Shown: positions 44,726-57,300, numbered from the stretch's first letter. The stretch: 64,000 nucleotides of DNA from Saccharomycodes ludwigii (GCF_020623625.1 NC_060204.1:434001-498000), one strand, 5' to 3'. Numbers and translations are program-made. The notes: generated by a model from the letters alone, not told the origin.

Positions 44726-46789
44726 TCAATATTTACCACCAGTACGTTTGTGGCGCAGTTCAGTCAATTCCTTTTCTGCTTCAGCGTCAAATGCAATAAA
44801 TTCGTCCAAACCTTTACCGGCAGGAACCATAGGCAAAACACAAACCTTTGGTTCAACATTAACTTCTAATAAAATTGGACCATCACTGTAATCTAAAAAT
44901 TCATTCAAAGCGCCATGTAATTTGCTTTGTTCTTTAACATGGATAGCTTTCAGACCCATAGCTTCAGCAACCTTGGTGAAGTTTGGGTTCTTTTGATGGG
45001 TATGGGAGTATCTATTTTCATAAAACAAAGATTGCCATTGCGTAACCATACCTTGCTCTTCGTTATTTAATAATAAAATCTTAACTGGAACGTTAGCCTG
45101 TACTGCAGAAGACAATTCTCCGATGGTCATGTTGAAAGAGGCATCTCCGTCAATATCTATAACAATAGCATTGGGTTTGGCGACTTGTGCCCCAATAGCA
45201 GATGGTAAACCATATCCCATGGTACCTAGACCACCACTGGTAATAAATGTTCTTGGTTTAGTCCATAACCAGTGTTGAGCAGCCCACATTTGATGTTGGC
45301 CAACACCGGTGGTAACAATAACTTCCTTTTTGTTTCCAAATTTCTTGGTAGACAATTTAGACAATTCAGCGATAACAGTCTGTGGTTTAATTTTAGAGCC
45401 TGGGGTTTCCTTTTCGTAGGAGTATGGGTATTCCTTTTTCCATTCATCCAACTGTTTAAACCATGCTGGTCTGGCTTCTACCTCGTTGATCAAAGGTAAA
45501 ATGGTTTCCAAGTTTCTGGCTGCGTCGCCTTCAATTGGAACAGTTGCTTCAACAACTTTGTTGATATTCTTGGCGGAAATTTCAAAATGGATGATACCAC
45601 CTGTTCCTTCCAGAGCAGCCTTTCTAGCAGCTGGAGCAAACTTGCTGATGTTACCAGTAACTCTGTCATCAAATCTTGCACCAATAGCAATAATTAAGTC
45701 CGCATTTTGCATGGCTAGATTGGCAGTACCACAACCATGCATACCTAACATGTCCAAAGATTTAGGATCCCTTTGATCAAAAGCACCCAAAGCTTGTAAG
45801 GTGGTAGTTACGGGAATTTGACTACGTTCACTCAAAGTTTTCAACAAACTTGGACCGGAAGGGTTATTCAAAATACCGGCACCACAATATATAACTGGTT
45901 TTTTAGCTTTGTTTATCAATGCGGCGGCGTGTTCTATGTTTTTTAAAGTGTATTGGTCGATAGCGCCTTGAGTCAATTTGGTCAAGGTATCCGAAGGCAA
46001 GGAACCTTTGACAGGAATAGTATTTCTTAAAACACCTGCAGTAACATCCTTTGGTAAATCAACCAATACAGGGCCTGGTCTACCACTGTTAGCGATTTCA
46101 AAAGCTTCGTTGATACGCTTAGGCAATTCATCAACAGATTTAACCATACAGTTCCATTTTGTACATGACCTAGAAATACCAACAACGTCTGCTTCTTGGA
46201 AGGCATCAGTGCCAATTGAGGAAGTAGCAACTTGGCCAGTAAAAACAACCATTGGAACACCATCCGCTAAAGCATCGGTCATTGGAGTAACAACATTAGT
46301 TGCACCTGGACCACTAGTGACTAAAACAACACCTGTTTTACCAGAGGCTCTAGCGTAGCCCTCAGCCATATGACCTGCACCTTGTTCATGCTTTGGCAAA
46401 ACAAAATTAAAGTGCTCAGAGTTATGAATAGCATCATAGACTGGTAAAATAGCACCACCTGCATAACCAAAAATGGTGTCAACGTTATTACGCTTCATCA
46501 TCTCATTAAAAATTTGTCCACCAGTCAGGCCTATCAAAGAGTCATCCATTTTATTTGAGTTTTTGGCTTTAACGGTGGTGGCATTAGGAGCAGTTGGAGT
46601 CTCAATGTCGAAGCTTGGGGCTGGGCATGGTCTATTTGATGCAGCAGCAGCGGCAGCAGTAGAATTAAAACGCATGGATAGTGATATGGTCAAGGGCCTA
46701 GTAATAGTACTGCTTGTGGCAGTTTTGAAAATAGTCCTCCGAGCCATCATCATATGGCTCGATCTCTTACAAATGGTACTCCTAATCAT
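44726..46789 (-). CDS. ILV2: acetolactate synthase catalytic subunit Ilv2
   Basis: This thiamine-diphosphate enzyme in mitochondria makes acetolactate and acetohydroxybutyrate, the first shared step of valine, leucine and isoleucine synthesis. The 687 residues equal the S. cerevisiae length. An Arg/Ser/Thr presequence (about 1-75) precedes the N-terminal domain with the catalytic Glu (NFVLPKHEQGAGHMAEGYAR). The FAD-binding middle domain (ALGAFDQRDPKSLDMLGMHG) and the ThDP/Mg site (VIDIDGDASFNMTIGELSSA ... LLLNNEEQGMV) follow. It lies next to the myosin gene, as ILV2 (YMR108W) and MYO5 do in S. cerevisiae. A Leu3-type site stands about 600 bp upstream. Confidence 0.97.
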   Translation of the reverse strand: MIRSTICKRSSHMMMARRTIFKTATSSTITRPLTISLSMRFNSTAAAAAASNRPCPAPSFDIETPTAPNATTVKAKNSNKMDDSLIGLTGGQIFNEMMKRNNVDTIFGYAGGAILPVYDAIHNSEHFNFVLPKHEQGAGHMAEGYARASGKTGVVLVTSGPGATNVVTPMTDALADGVPMVVFTGQVATSSIGTDAFQEADVVGISRSCTKWNCMVKSVDELPKRINEAFEIANSGRPGPVLVDLPKDVTAGVLRNTIPVKGSLPSDTLTKLTQGAIDQYTLKNIEHAAALINKAKKPVIYCGAGILNNPSGPSLLKTLSERSQIPVTTTLQALGAFDQRDPKSLDMLGMHGCGTANLAMQNADLIIAIGARFDDRVTGNISKFAPAARKAALEGTGGIIHFEISAKNINKVVEATVPIEGDAARNLETILPLINEVEARPAWFKQLDEWKKEYPYSYEKETPGSKIKPQTVIAELSKLSTKKFGNKKEVIVTTGVGQHQMWAAQHWLWTKPRTFITSGGLGTMGYGLPSAIGAQVAKPNAIVIDIDGDASFNMTIGELSSAVQANVPVKILLLNNEEQGMVTQWQSLFYENRYSHTHQKNPNFTKVAEAMGLKAIHVKEQSKLHGALNEFLDYSDGPILLEVNVEPKVCVLPMVPAGKGLDEFIAFDAEAEKELTELRHKRTGGKY

Positions 46790-47370
46790 TATGTCTGCGT
46801 ATTAATCCTTTTTTTACTTGTTAAAGTAGTTTTGAGGTCTTTTTCTTTAAACTTTTTTAGTTTTTTTTTTAGCTTTCTGGTGAGAACAAAAGCTTAGGTG
46901 AAACGAGGATTCAGTGGAAAATAAAAGAAAAAAAGAGAAATAAAATAAAAGATTTAGTAAGGAAAGTAAGATGGGGGGGAAAAAAAAAATATTATATATA
47001 TAGAACTATTTTTTTTATTTTTTCTTTTTTTTTTATTTTTTCTATTTTTTTTCTTCAAAATGACTAATTTATAACTATTATTAATTTATGTTTTTTTTTT
47101 TATTTGTCGTAAAGAAAAATATATTGTGTTTATCCTGGTGGAACTTTTTTCTGCTTCAAGTCTTAATAAAAATAAAAATAAAAATAAAAATAAAAAGAAA
47201 AGAAAATGGAAAAATTATCCTTATTTTTTTTTTTTTCTTTGATTGACATTTAAAGTGCACGCGCATACATTTACTCCATCTGGCCATAAAGAACTGACTT
47301 GTTTGTCTTTTTTTTTGTTTTTGTACTATTATTGTAAATAATACAGGTAATAGGTAGATAAGTCACAGAT

Positions 47371-47380
47371 ACACCCGTAT
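47371..47380 (+). promoter_or_regulatory. Rap1-like sequence upstream of ILV2
   Basis: ACACCCGTAT agrees with nine of the first ten bases of the Rap1 consensus ACACCCRYAC and lies 11 bp from the Leu3 site. The match is imperfect. Confidence 0.3.
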
Positions 47381-47391
47381 CGCAAACCAAA

Positions 47392-47401
47392 CCGGTACCG
47401 G
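47392..47401. promoter_or_regulatory. Leu3 binding site upstream of ILV2
   Basis: CCGGTACCGG is a perfect palindrome and a perfect match to the Leu3 consensus CCGGNNCCGG. It lies about 600 bp upstream of the ILV2 ATG. Leu3 controls branched-chain amino acid genes, including ILV2, in S. cerevisiae. Chance occurrence is unlikely in such AT-rich DNA. Confidence 0.8.
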
Positions 47402-47713
47402 GCAAGTCTCATCTGCACAAATTTCTTACTATGTTGTGCTTTTTCCTCGTCACCTTCTTAAAAATTTAACTATGCACATAGTCAAAATTGATTTATTTTT
47501 CCAAAAAGTAGCTTAAAAACATACCAAGGATAAAAAAAAAAAAGCAGATCAAAAACATTTTTTTAATATAATTATAAAATTATAGCTTCCAGTGTTTCGT
47601 ATAAAATGTCATATATAATGTTAAAGAAAGAAAGAAAGAAAAAAATAGTTGTAATAACAAAATGAGTCATTAAGTCACAGCTAGAAGAATAAACCAGCCT
47701 GTATAAAACGCTC

Positions 47714-48622
47714 TTATTTTTCTTCATCTTCCTTAACTACTAAAGCAACCACACCACTGGTTTCAAATCTAGGTATACTTTCATGATTCAAAACACGCAA
47801 TATGGATTGAATAACACCCTCATGGCAAGTAATGGAAATCAACTTATTATTTGAACCACTAGCTTTTTCTCTTTCCCAAATATGCTGTAAACACTTGCTT
47901 AATCTCTTATCGATTTCATCATTGGTTTCTCTTTGATCAGCCTTCCATAACAAATCTTCCTCAGTGTATACGGGCAAATAATTCAACTTCAATCTTAAAT
48001 CTGAATTTTTTTTGGCATTATTTTTCTGGTCAAAGTTAATCAAATTATACTCTTTGAAAGTTTTACTAATTGGTTGTCTTTTATCACAGGTATGTTCTCC
48101 AATAGTTTCTCTTAATCCTTCTAAGATATTTAGTTCTATGGTATCATAATCATGATCAGTAATACCACGTTCCTGTAAATTGGCTACTTGGTTCCAAGAG
48201 TTGTGGAAAGTTTCAATACATCTTCTCAATGGAGAACAATAAAAAACGTCGGGAACAACACCATCAAGCTGGCCATTGAAAATTAAAGAGCCAGTTCTTT
48301 CCACTTGTTTGATTCCTAATTCAGTCAGATGTGCATCAAACCATTCTAATTCACCATCGCCGTTCAATTTAGACCAATATCTATCCCACTCAGGTTCACC
48401 ATATGTATCGACAATTAAGTTATGATACCCTTGGCCATGTCTTGCTACTAAAAACACCTTATGCCCTGCTGGTAGGGAATCCAGCAATTCTTGCCAGTTT
48501 TTCCTTTTGACACCATCATCTCCAGGGGATACTATTTTGGTGTATGCGTAATTCGTTTGGCCTGGTATTTGGGCCAATTCTTCATAATTAGAAAAATAAC
48601 CGGGGACTGAAGTCAATTTCAT
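47714..48622 (-). CDS. PMU1: phosphomutase-like histidine phosphatase Pmu1
   Basis: This is a histidine phosphatase superfamily protein. S. cerevisiae Pmu1 (295 residues; here 302) was named as a suppressor of phosphomutase loss; its natural substrate is unclear to me. The motif VARHGQGYHN carries the phospho-acceptor His. CSPLRRCIET (second Arg), LNILEGLRE and ITCHEGVIQSIL (second catalytic His) are in order. There is no signal or membrane segment. PMU1 (YKL128C) lies beside MYO3 in S. cerevisiae. Here ILV2, from the chromosome XIII side, separates the myosin from PMU1. Confidence 0.9.
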   Translation of the reverse strand: MKLTSVPGYFSNYEELAQIPGQTNYAYTKIVSPGDDGVKRKNWQELLDSLPAGHKVFLVARHGQGYHNLIVDTYGEPEWDRYWSKLNGDGELEWFDAHLTELGIKQVERTGSLIFNGQLDGVVPDVFYCSPLRRCIETFHNSWNQVANLQERGITDHDYDTIELNILEGLRETIGEHTCDKRQPISKTFKEYNLINFDQKNNAKKNSDLRLKLNYLPVYTEEDLLWKADQRETNDEIDKRLSKCLQHIWEREKASGSNNKLISITCHEGVIQSILRVLNHESIPRFETSGVVALVVKEDEEK

Positions 48623-49312
48623 GGTTTACTCGTTTCTTGGTTTTTATTTTTTAATTTTTTTTTTTTTCTGTCTTTTCTTCCCCTTTTAATTGAAATATTA
48701 ATAATAATAAAACTATACAGGCCTTAAAAATAGAGAGCTATAGAAAAGGGAAGAAAAAAAGAAAAAAAAAAAAAAAGAAAGATTAAGAGGAATATAAGTG
48801 TATATAAAAACGTTAGATTTAATGTGGAAATAAAGTTGGCTTTAAATTAATCGAAGTAACAATTCAGCAACAAGCTTGTTATTTATATAAACATGTATCA
48901 AGTAATTAAAATGACCAACGCACCACATGTTTTTCAATTAATAAAACTTTTTATTTATTTATTTTTTTTCTTTAAATACCGAGCGACCATTTTTGCATAA
49001 GCGGATTTAAATAGCGACAAAGTATATACAATAAGATCCCAAAACAACTCCAGTATCACTATTAGCTCATCTCCAATGACATTTTATGTAGAAAAAAAAA
49101 AATGTAAAACATTAATTAAAAAATCATAGTAAATAAAACGTACAGAAAGTTAAAAAAAAAATAAAAAAAAAAAAAAAAATAGTAAAAATAAAATAAAAAT
49201 TGATCCCAACCAAATAGTTCTCAAATGATATTAATAATAAAAACCCAAAAGTTAAACCTAATAATAAAATAACAATAAAATAACAATAAAAATTAATAAC
49301 AAAATATAGTAA
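48623..49312. other. intergenic PMU1-SPG4
   Basis: 690 bp of A/T-rich simple sequence (A runs near 48750-48780 and 49150-49180; AATAATAAAAT repeats near 49255-49310). I see no gene. Confidence 0.6.
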
Positions 49313-49708
49313 TCACATATTCCCATCTTTCTTATTGACACTGTTATAAAGTTTTTCAAATTCAACAGGAGTTATTTTTCTAATGTCAACCATATAAGGT
49401 GAATTCGTTTTCATGCCAGTATCACCTTCAATACTACTAGCAGTGCTTGAAATGCTGTTTCTTCTATCACCAATAATAGTATCCTTATTGGGGTTACTAT
49501 TATTAGTATCTAATGATCCCATTATCGTTTCATCTTGGTTTTTTTGCTCTAGTTTATTATCGGTAGATGGAGGTACATACTCTTTAGAATAAAGATACAT
49601 TGTACCGCCTGATAGCGAGCCTGAATTTGAAGAGTTCCCCCCAAAACCAGATGAGGATGCGTGTTTTTTTGGACTATAAATTCTAAACGAATCAAAAAAC
49701 CCTGTCAT
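49313..49708 (-). CDS. SPG4: stationary-phase protein Spg4
   Basis: This is a small soluble protein of unknown biochemical role; the S. cerevisiae gene is needed for survival in stationary phase. The 131 residues (S. cerevisiae 115) share the start pattern MTGFFDSFRIYSPKKHA (MGSFWDAFAVYDKKKHA there, from memory). Shared too are YGGN-like Gly/Asn residues, M.LYSKEYVPP, RRNSISSTASS, and the end VDIRKITPVEFEKLYNSV. In S. cerevisiae SPG4 (YMR107W) is next to ILV2; here PMU1 lies between them, as expected of an unduplicated order. Confidence 0.87.
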   Translation of the reverse strand: MTGFFDSFRIYSPKKHASSSGFGGNSSNSGSLSGGTMYLYSKEYVPPSTDNKLEQKNQDETIMGSLDTNNSNPNKDTIIGDRRNSISSTASSIEGDTGMKTNSPYMVDIRKITPVEFEKLYNSVNKKDGNM

Positions 49709-50562
49709 ATTATTGCGCTTGTGTGTGTGTGTGTGTGTGTATTTTTTTTTTTTCCTTGTGCTCTATTCTGCTGTGTAGCCGTTTTGCGAGTTTGTAATTC
49801 GAAGGGGGAAAGAGAGAGAAAAAGGTGGGAAAGAAAAGTGTATGGTAAAGTTAAATTCTTGGGATAATTTGAAAATAAGAAAAACAAAATGTAATTATAA
49901 GTCTTTATATAATCTTTTTTAATGGGGTTTTATACATAAATATGATCACCCCTTCTTTTTTTGATTATTATTGTATAATTGTTATTTGTTTTTGTTATTA
50001 AAGCATACAACAAAGTGATATTTAAATGCAGACGGATAGCAGTGTTCCATTATATGGATATATATTGGATTAGTATCTAATTTGTAATTCTCCAAGTTAA
50101 TTTTGTTGTTGGTGAGTTAAAAACACGGCAATTCCACATCCTTATTTTTTTTTTTTATTTTTTTGGAGTATTTACTCAGCTAATTTTTTAATTACACGGC
50201 TGTTCACATTCCCTCTGTACTTTTTTAAAACAAAACAAAACAAAACAAAACAAAACAAAACGTCAATGAAACTTAAAGCCACAATCCAACATCCGCGTAA
50301 TTAAACTGTAAAGCTTACACTTTTCTATATTAAATACTTCACTACTTAATATATAAATGTTACAATCTCTTATACACATAAAAATACATTCATTTGGATT
50401 TACTCAATAAAATAATAATAACAACAACAATAAATAAATACAAAGTGTACATACAAAGCCACTATTATTCATGGCATTATCACAATTTTAATCCTTTTCT
50501 TTTTTTTTTTTGTTTTTGTTTTTGTTTTTGAATGCAAAAATTTGCATCACCGTCTATCTCTT
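49709..50562. other. intergenic SPG4-ADH
   Basis: It contains a TG dinucleotide repeat (about 49724-49740), possible stress elements AGGGG (49803-49807) and CCCCT (49949-49953) upstream of SPG4, and a CAAAA repeat (about 50229-50260). I see no gene. Confidence 0.6.
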
Positions 50563-51702
50563 CTATCTTGTGGTATCAACAACCATTCTACCCAAAACTT
50601 TCCCTTGCTCCATCAATTTAAAAGCTTCTGGCAATTCGCTTAAACCAATAATTTTAATTGGAGACTTAACTAAACCTCTAATAAAGAAATCCAAGGCTTC
50701 TCTAGTATCAGCTCTGTTCCCAACATAGGAACCCTTGATATTAATGGATTTGACAACATGTGAAAAAACTTCAGATTTAACATAAGCATTTGCTGGTAAT
50801 CCTACCAATACAACAGTACCGGTTGGTCTGACATATTGGGTAGACATGGAGATTGCAGCTTCTGAAACAGAAACGTTTATTACACCATGTGGTCCACCGT
50901 TGGTAGCTTCTTGGATAGCAGAAACGATGTCCTTGGTTTCTCTGAAATCAATAAAAACTTCACCACCGCATTTTTCGAATAATTCTTTCTTACCTTCACC
51001 ACCATCAATACCAATGACACGCAACCCCATAGCCTTGGCGTATTGGGTTGCTAGAGAGCCCAAACCACCAGAAGCACCCGAAATACAAACCCAATCACCA
51101 GGTTTCAAGTCGGCGGTTTTCAATGCTTTATAAACGGTCACACCGGCACATAATATTGGTGCAACTTCAGCCAAGTCTGTGCCTTTTGGAATCTTGGCTG
51201 CTTGAATAGCATCAGCAGTGGCGTATTGAGCAAAGGAACCATCATGAGTGTAACCAGACAAATCAGCTTGTAAACAGTTGGCCTCATGACCCGATTCACA
51301 CAATTCACAACTCATACAAGAACCATTTAGCCATTTGATACCAGCTAGATCACCAAGTTCAAAATTCTTAACGTTTTCACCCCTTGCAACGACAACACCA
51401 GCACCTTCATGGCCACCAATCAATGGTAATTTAACTGGTAGTGGCCAATCACCTTTCCAAGCATGTAAATCTGTGTGACACACACCAGAATACTTGACAT
51501 TAACTAAAATTTCGTTTGGTTTTGGTTTTGGGATAGGTAAATCTTTATACTCTAATTTACCACCATGTTCATAAAAGATAACCCCCTTGTGAGTTTCTGG
51601 GATAGTAAATGCAGAATTGAATCTCCTGCCAGTGGTAGCTAATCTTAAAGAGGAAAAGGCAGTATTTTTCAAAATTGGAGAAATTGTTGTTAATCTCAGC
51701 AT
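50563..51702 (-). CDS. ADH3: mitochondrial zinc alcohol dehydrogenase (Adh3-type)
   Basis: This medium-chain NAD-dependent alcohol dehydrogenase has an N-terminal presequence ([20 protein letters not shown]) that points to the mitochondrial matrix, as for Adh3 (375 residues; here 379). Catalytic zinc ligands are in [11 protein letters not shown] and GGHEGAG. The structural zinc uses the four Cys of [15 protein letters not shown]. The nucleotide-binding loop is [19 protein letters not shown], followed by the NAD-selective IGIDGG. Codon use is biased, suggesting high expression. Cytosolic paralogues ADH1/2/5 lack the presequence, so the mitochondrial form is preferred. Confidence 0.92.
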   Translation of the reverse strand: MLRLTTISPILKNTAFSSLRLATTGRRFNSAFTIPETHKGVIFYEHGGKLEYKDLPIPKPKPNEILVNVKYSGVCHTDLHAWKGDWPLPVKLPLIGGHEGAGVVVARGENVKNFELGDLAGIKWLNGSCMSCELCESGHEANCLQADLSGYTHDGSFAQYATADAIQAAKIPKGTDLAEVAPILCAGVTVYKALKTADLKPGDWVCISGASGGLGSLATQYAKAMGLRVIGIDGGEGKKELFEKCGGEVFIDFRETKDIVSAIQEATNGGPHGVINVSVSEAAISMSTQYVRPTGTVVLVGLPANAYVKSEVFSHVVKSINIKGSYVGNRADTREALDFFIRGLVKSPIKIIGLSELPEAFKLMEQGKVLGRMVVDTTR

Positions 51703-52014
51703 TGTTTATATTCTTTTTTTAATTTTTGTATTCTTTATATATATTTATATTTATATATGTAATTTTTTTTTTAGCTTTTCGGTGTCCGTTTTCGTTGGAG
51801 ATGAGGCTTGATGGATGTTTCGGATATTAAAGAAAGTAGGAAATAGATCGACAATACAAATTGGAACGCTTTGTTAGGATTACAAAATAAAATATATTTG
51901 CTTAAGTTAACTTTGAATATCTTTTTTTACTTTTTACTTTTTACTTTATATCTTCTTATTCAGTTTTTAAGAAAGAAAGAAAGAAAAAAGCTTAAGAAGT
52001 TTGCTTTATATATC

Positions 52015-52047
<33 letters not shown>

Positions 52048-52840
52048 TTTTTCATTTTTGTCGCTTCTTCTTTTTTTTTTTTATTCTTTTTTGCCTGTAT
52101 TATTAGTCCACCCTCTGGAAAAAAAAAAAAAAAAAAAAAATAAATAAATAAAATTCCGTTGTAAAATAAGATAACAAAAAATAAAAAATAAAAAAAAAAA
52201 AACGTAAATAAATAAATAAATAAAAGATTCTTCCACAAGTTATTTTTTCCTTCTTTTATCTCTACAATTTATTAGTGATATTACTACACAAATATTGAAT
52301 GATATTTCACTATAAGTTTTCCGAGGCATTGAAATAATTGCATTTATTTTCTATATAACACTGTACGGTTAATATATACGAATGAAGAGATAATATATAT
52401 ATATATACATTTGTAGTCACACATTATTGAAAGAACGTACTATTAAATCAACACCTTAAATATCCATTACATGAATTAATCTAATTTAAATTTTGTTGCT
52501 ACAGCCACTGATATTATTAAAACATTGAATAAACCCTCAGTTATTTTTACTTCTTTTTAAAAAAAAAGAAAATAGCTACTTTAACGTAAATGTTTCCACA
52601 GAATATAACTATTAGTCATTTTAATAAAGAAAAATAAATAAAGCCAACTCCGAAATTGGGGCTTTTACAGATATTTTTTCACCGTAAACAAAAATATTCT
52701 ACACCCGGCGCATTTCAATTACCATCATTATTTAAAAATTAATTGCACAGATAAACCACACAGTATTTTAGTAGTATACAAAGAAATAAATCATTACACA
52801 CTTAACGCTAGTAAATAATAATATACAGACACACAAATTT
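51703..52840. other. intergenic ADH-HSL1
   Basis: 1.1 kb with long T and A runs (about 52030-52052, 52070-52081, 52119-52140) that give spurious frames. The rest is plain AT-rich DNA. I see no gene. Confidence 0.6.
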
Positions 52841-54294
52841 TCATGCTTTTAACGCTTTAATTATTCCCTCGTTAAAGTAATCAAACGAAGCATTTATCCC
52901 CCTAATACTTCTAGAAGAAAAGTCATTCTTATTAAAACAATTATTATACTTAATATTACCACTTATGTCTTTGGAAATTATAAAATTCGAATGGTCGATC
53001 TCAACAGAAAATTTAAACTTATCCTTAATAAACTTGCAATTGTATTTAACAAATTCAGTGGATTTCTGCTTTTTAGAAAAAGTATCTTTTTTGAAGGCAA
53101 CATTATTCAAATCGAATTGGGTTAATGCTAACCGGTTTAGTTCCTGAAAACTCAAATTAGTTTTATGAATTTTTTTTAATACCAAATTTCTATCCGGCAT
53201 ATTCTTTACCGAACTGTTGTTATTACCACCGTTGGTATGGTGCAAAGATGATGAATTGCCACTGGAAATCCTGGTCACCATCTTGGTAAACCAATTAGCC
53301 TTCTTAGGGTTGTTGTTACCAATACTGAGATCATAAGAGCCAGAAACATTTTCAACTTTATATTCAATCTTAATTGTGGGCTTTTTAATGGTGTTGTTAC
53401 TATGCGAAATGTCTCTTAGGGGTTTTCTTTCAACCGCCTCAACCATATTTTTATAATCAACAGTGTCACTGTGAAGTACACTATTAACGGTTTGTACTGC
53501 ATCATCAGTATCAGCAACAGTACCTGTCACATTAGGAGTAGTAGGTGCAGTCTGCAAGACTTTTCTTTGTTGTTTTAAATGATGATTTTCTAAATTACCA
53601 AAAACGGTAGACTTCCCATCTTCATCATCAAATAGCATGGTAACACGTTTCCGATCCTTTTCATTATCGCCAATATTCTCATTTTTTTTATGTTCCACAG
53701 TTCCCAAATCCTTAGAAAATGATACAGAACTATTGTTTGTCATTGTTAACCTAATTCTATCCTCTCCGTGGTCCTCACCATCACCATCTTTTTCATTTTT
53801 CTCAGTTAATTGTTTATTTTCGGTTAATACATCCTCTTTGTCACAGTTTGACTGCTGCCTCGTATTAGTAAAACCATTATCGGTTGAATTAGAATTAATA
53901 ATTTCTAAATCATTAACAAAAATGTCAGGTTCCATCTTCCCAAAACTTTCATCGCATTCCTCATCATCCAAATCTTTAAAAACTTTATTCACATCTAACG
54001 ACTTTTCAGAGGCACAATTTGCCCTGTTAATACGTATTGGAATCCCACTATTTTTAATGGTTTTTGTTCTCCTACTAGCAGTATTGTTAGAAGCTGGTGA
54101 AGTAATTCCATGTATATTATCGACTGCTATCGAAGAGTTGTTAACATTATTATTAATTACGAATCTAGAATTTTTATCTGGAGTCAAGTGAAATTTGGCT
54201 ATAATGGATTGGGTATTCTCCCGTTCTATGTTTACATTTTTATTAAAGTTGAAGGAAGTAGATGTAGCGATATTCTTATTTGTATTATTATTAT

Positions 54295-54335
<41 letters not shown>

Positions 54336-57300
54336 TTACCATTAGTATCATCATAATTAAAATAAACATATTCATCATCAACATCAACTTTCATTAATTC
54401 CTTCCTTAATTCTGAATTCACTGGTGACTGTTTACCATTAGAATCCTTGGATAAATTCATACTCCCTTGAATCTTACCATCAGTATCCTTGTTCGTTTCA
54501 AATTGAGGAAGTTGTTGTTGCAGCTGCGGATTTACATATAAGCTCCCTCTTATATCAGTGTAAAGTGGTAATATGACATTATTATTCATGCTTTCAATAG
54601 ATACAACTTTTCTGTGAATCACAGGATCACTGTCAGTTCCATCACTTTGTTCATAATTTGTATCCACAAAATATGAATCATCATCCACTGAAGACTGAGA
54701 ATAACTATCTCTACTACTACTAGTGAAAATTTTGTTTCTTTCGCTATTATGCCTACCGTTATGACGACATGACTTTTCATACTCATCTTCAGATAAATTC
54801 TCAAATACATTTAAGGCGGATACCTCAGATGAAGATGTCAGACCGGCACTACTAATGTTAGTGCTATTATTTGTTTTAATGTTGCTATTTGATAATTTTT
54901 TTAAAGTAGCATCTGTACCAATAATACCATCGTAGTCGCTATAGTTAACAAAGTCCTTAGAAACAATATTTTTTGGTAATTTATCCATTTTATTGTTATA
55001 TATATTGGTATCATTAGTATTAGCAGTAGTACTAGCAGTAGTACTAGTACTTGTAATAGGAACAGCATTATTTTCATAGTTTTGGACTTGATTAGTGCGG
55101 CGTATATTAACCAATTCAGCAGTAGATAAATGTGAGGGGACCTTATATGAAAATTCGGAGATCCCATCATAATCACTTTGGTAATAACTGCTTCTGTAGT
55201 TGCTATGCTGGTTTCCACCAGTATCCATGAATGAACTCTCATTTTTCTGCTGTTGCGATTGTTTCTGGTTCGATGGAGTTACAATGGCATTTCTCTGGCT
55301 GTCATCGGAATTTGACAGGCCCCTTCTTAAAGTAGGTCTAGGCGTTAAGGTGATATTATCGCCCTTAGCAGCTTTAAGAAAACTATCACCAACCCCCAAA
55401 CAGATATCTTCATCGTCTTCAATATCCAGCTTATCGCCAGTACCAATGTTACCAGAACTATTATTATTGTTAGAAAAAGTAATTTGTTCCGGTATAAGAC
55501 GCTCGCTGTCTTTAAAGACAGCATTATCATTTTCATCATATTCATTTTCATTTGCAACATCTGATGTATCTAAACCATTCAAATACTTTGACAAATCTTG
55601 AAACGTATCTGTTGTGTTCATCATCCCAGAAGGCAAAGAGATTAAACCACTTCTCCTTTTGTAGTCAGACATATATGACATTCTAGCAGTCCCACCACCC
55701 GCACCACCCCCGCCCGCAACATCGCCCTTAAATGGCATATTAAAGTAACGGTTACTGTTATTTTTAAAAGATCCACTAGGCTGTTGTAATAAGGATGAAC
55801 GTCTTCTTATTGAACTAACATTTTTCTCTCCCCCATTCAAGGGCATTTTCCCATACTGTGTAGGTGTGCTGGTAATCACATTTGACGAAGCATTCATATT
55901 GTTAGTATTATTGTAGCTCAGCATATTATCAGTAGCAAAAGACGAACCCTTTGAATATTTTGGGTCCAAACTGGATATACCGCCATCAAGGCTATACTTT
56001 TGTTGCTGTTGGGTTTGAAAATAGTTGTTGCTAGTATTATTCATAAAAGTGGTTGGAACTTTAGTATTCCCATATTGAAAGCCAGACTTAATAGCCATAT
56101 TCTGATTATTTACATTGGCACCAATAGACCCATCAGATACGTTTCGTTCATCCCGTTCATCAAACAAAATTTTATCACACATATATGAGAATTCATTTCT
56201 CAAATCTTTGTAAGTAGAAGCGCTAGACATGTTCCCATTGGTAACGTTATTTTTGTAAGCATCCAATGGTTGGCCATTTGCATAATTTTTCAAATTTAGC
56301 GATCTCCTAGAAATGGAAGTTGACGAATACAAGGATCTCTTCGATTCGGATCTCAATAAGCCATTTTGACGTAAGTTGTTGTCATTATAGCTATTAAAAG
56401 CATTGGTGTTGTTGACCGATTCATCAGCCATAAAAGATAACGGTAGTGGTGAAATAACGCGATCTTCATCTACCGGTGTATTCCGTCTGAATGATCTGAT
56501 AGACGAAGAACCGCTTAATGGTTTTTGTTGTAAATTTCTTGAAGACGAGGAGGAAGCTACAAAATTTTTAACCCTCGCTGAAGATCTCCCCAATGAGCTA
56601 TTTCTAGAAACAGTAGAATTCATCGATGCAAATTGAGAGTTATTTTCCAATTTGGGTGCAAAAGCAGCATTATAATCATCCTCTTCAGGATTAGCATGGT
56701 ATTGTGTTCCTGGTTCGTTTATTTCGTTATTAGCAGAATCCAGTTCCTTAACTTTATGCTGATTTTCTTGGTATTGATATAATAATGAATAAAATATTTT
56801 TTCTTCAGATTTACCAGGTCTCAACAATTTTTTAACAATATCAGACTTGGGACAGCCATGCCATAAAATTTGTAAATTTTCTAAAATTGAAGGATCTACA
56901 TTTCTTTTGGATTTCAGTTCAACGATTTCTGGTTGCACCGGTAAATTTGACAATAAATTATCAACCTCATCTCCTTCATTGTGCTTCTTATCTTGCTTAT
57001 TAGACCCAATCATACGAATATTTGTATTTGATTTATTCATGGTAAATCTGTTATATTTAGTTAAAAGTGGATGTTCCAAAATGTCATCGATGACGATTCT
57101 TTTCTTAGGGGACACAACAATCATCTTGCAAATCAAGTCTTTGGCCTCGTTGGATAGATAACTTGGAACATCAAAGCTACCAGTTTGGACCTTTGCCAAT
57201 AAAATTTTAACATCAGTGTCGTTAAAGGGTAGATGACCCGTTAATAGCGCGTATAAAATAATACCACATGACCAAACATCACTTGGACTACCATGGTACT

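Larger units (their letters stand above)
46790..47713. promoter_or_regulatory. ILV2 promoter region
   Basis: 924 bp between the ILV2 start and the PMU1 3' end. It has T-rich tracts near the start codon, an AAAAAT repeat (about 47165-47197) and a GC-richer patch (47365-47410) holding the Leu3 site. I see no gene. Confidence 0.6.

Noticed and set aside
51871-52238. Frames on both strands in the ADH-HSL1 gap
   Set aside because: Both are runs of Phe, Lys and Tyr/Ile from poly(T), poly(A) and TA repeats.
54290-54335. Trinucleotide repeat inside HSL1 considered as a separate element
   Set aside because: It is the in-frame Thr run of HSL1 and needs no other explanation.
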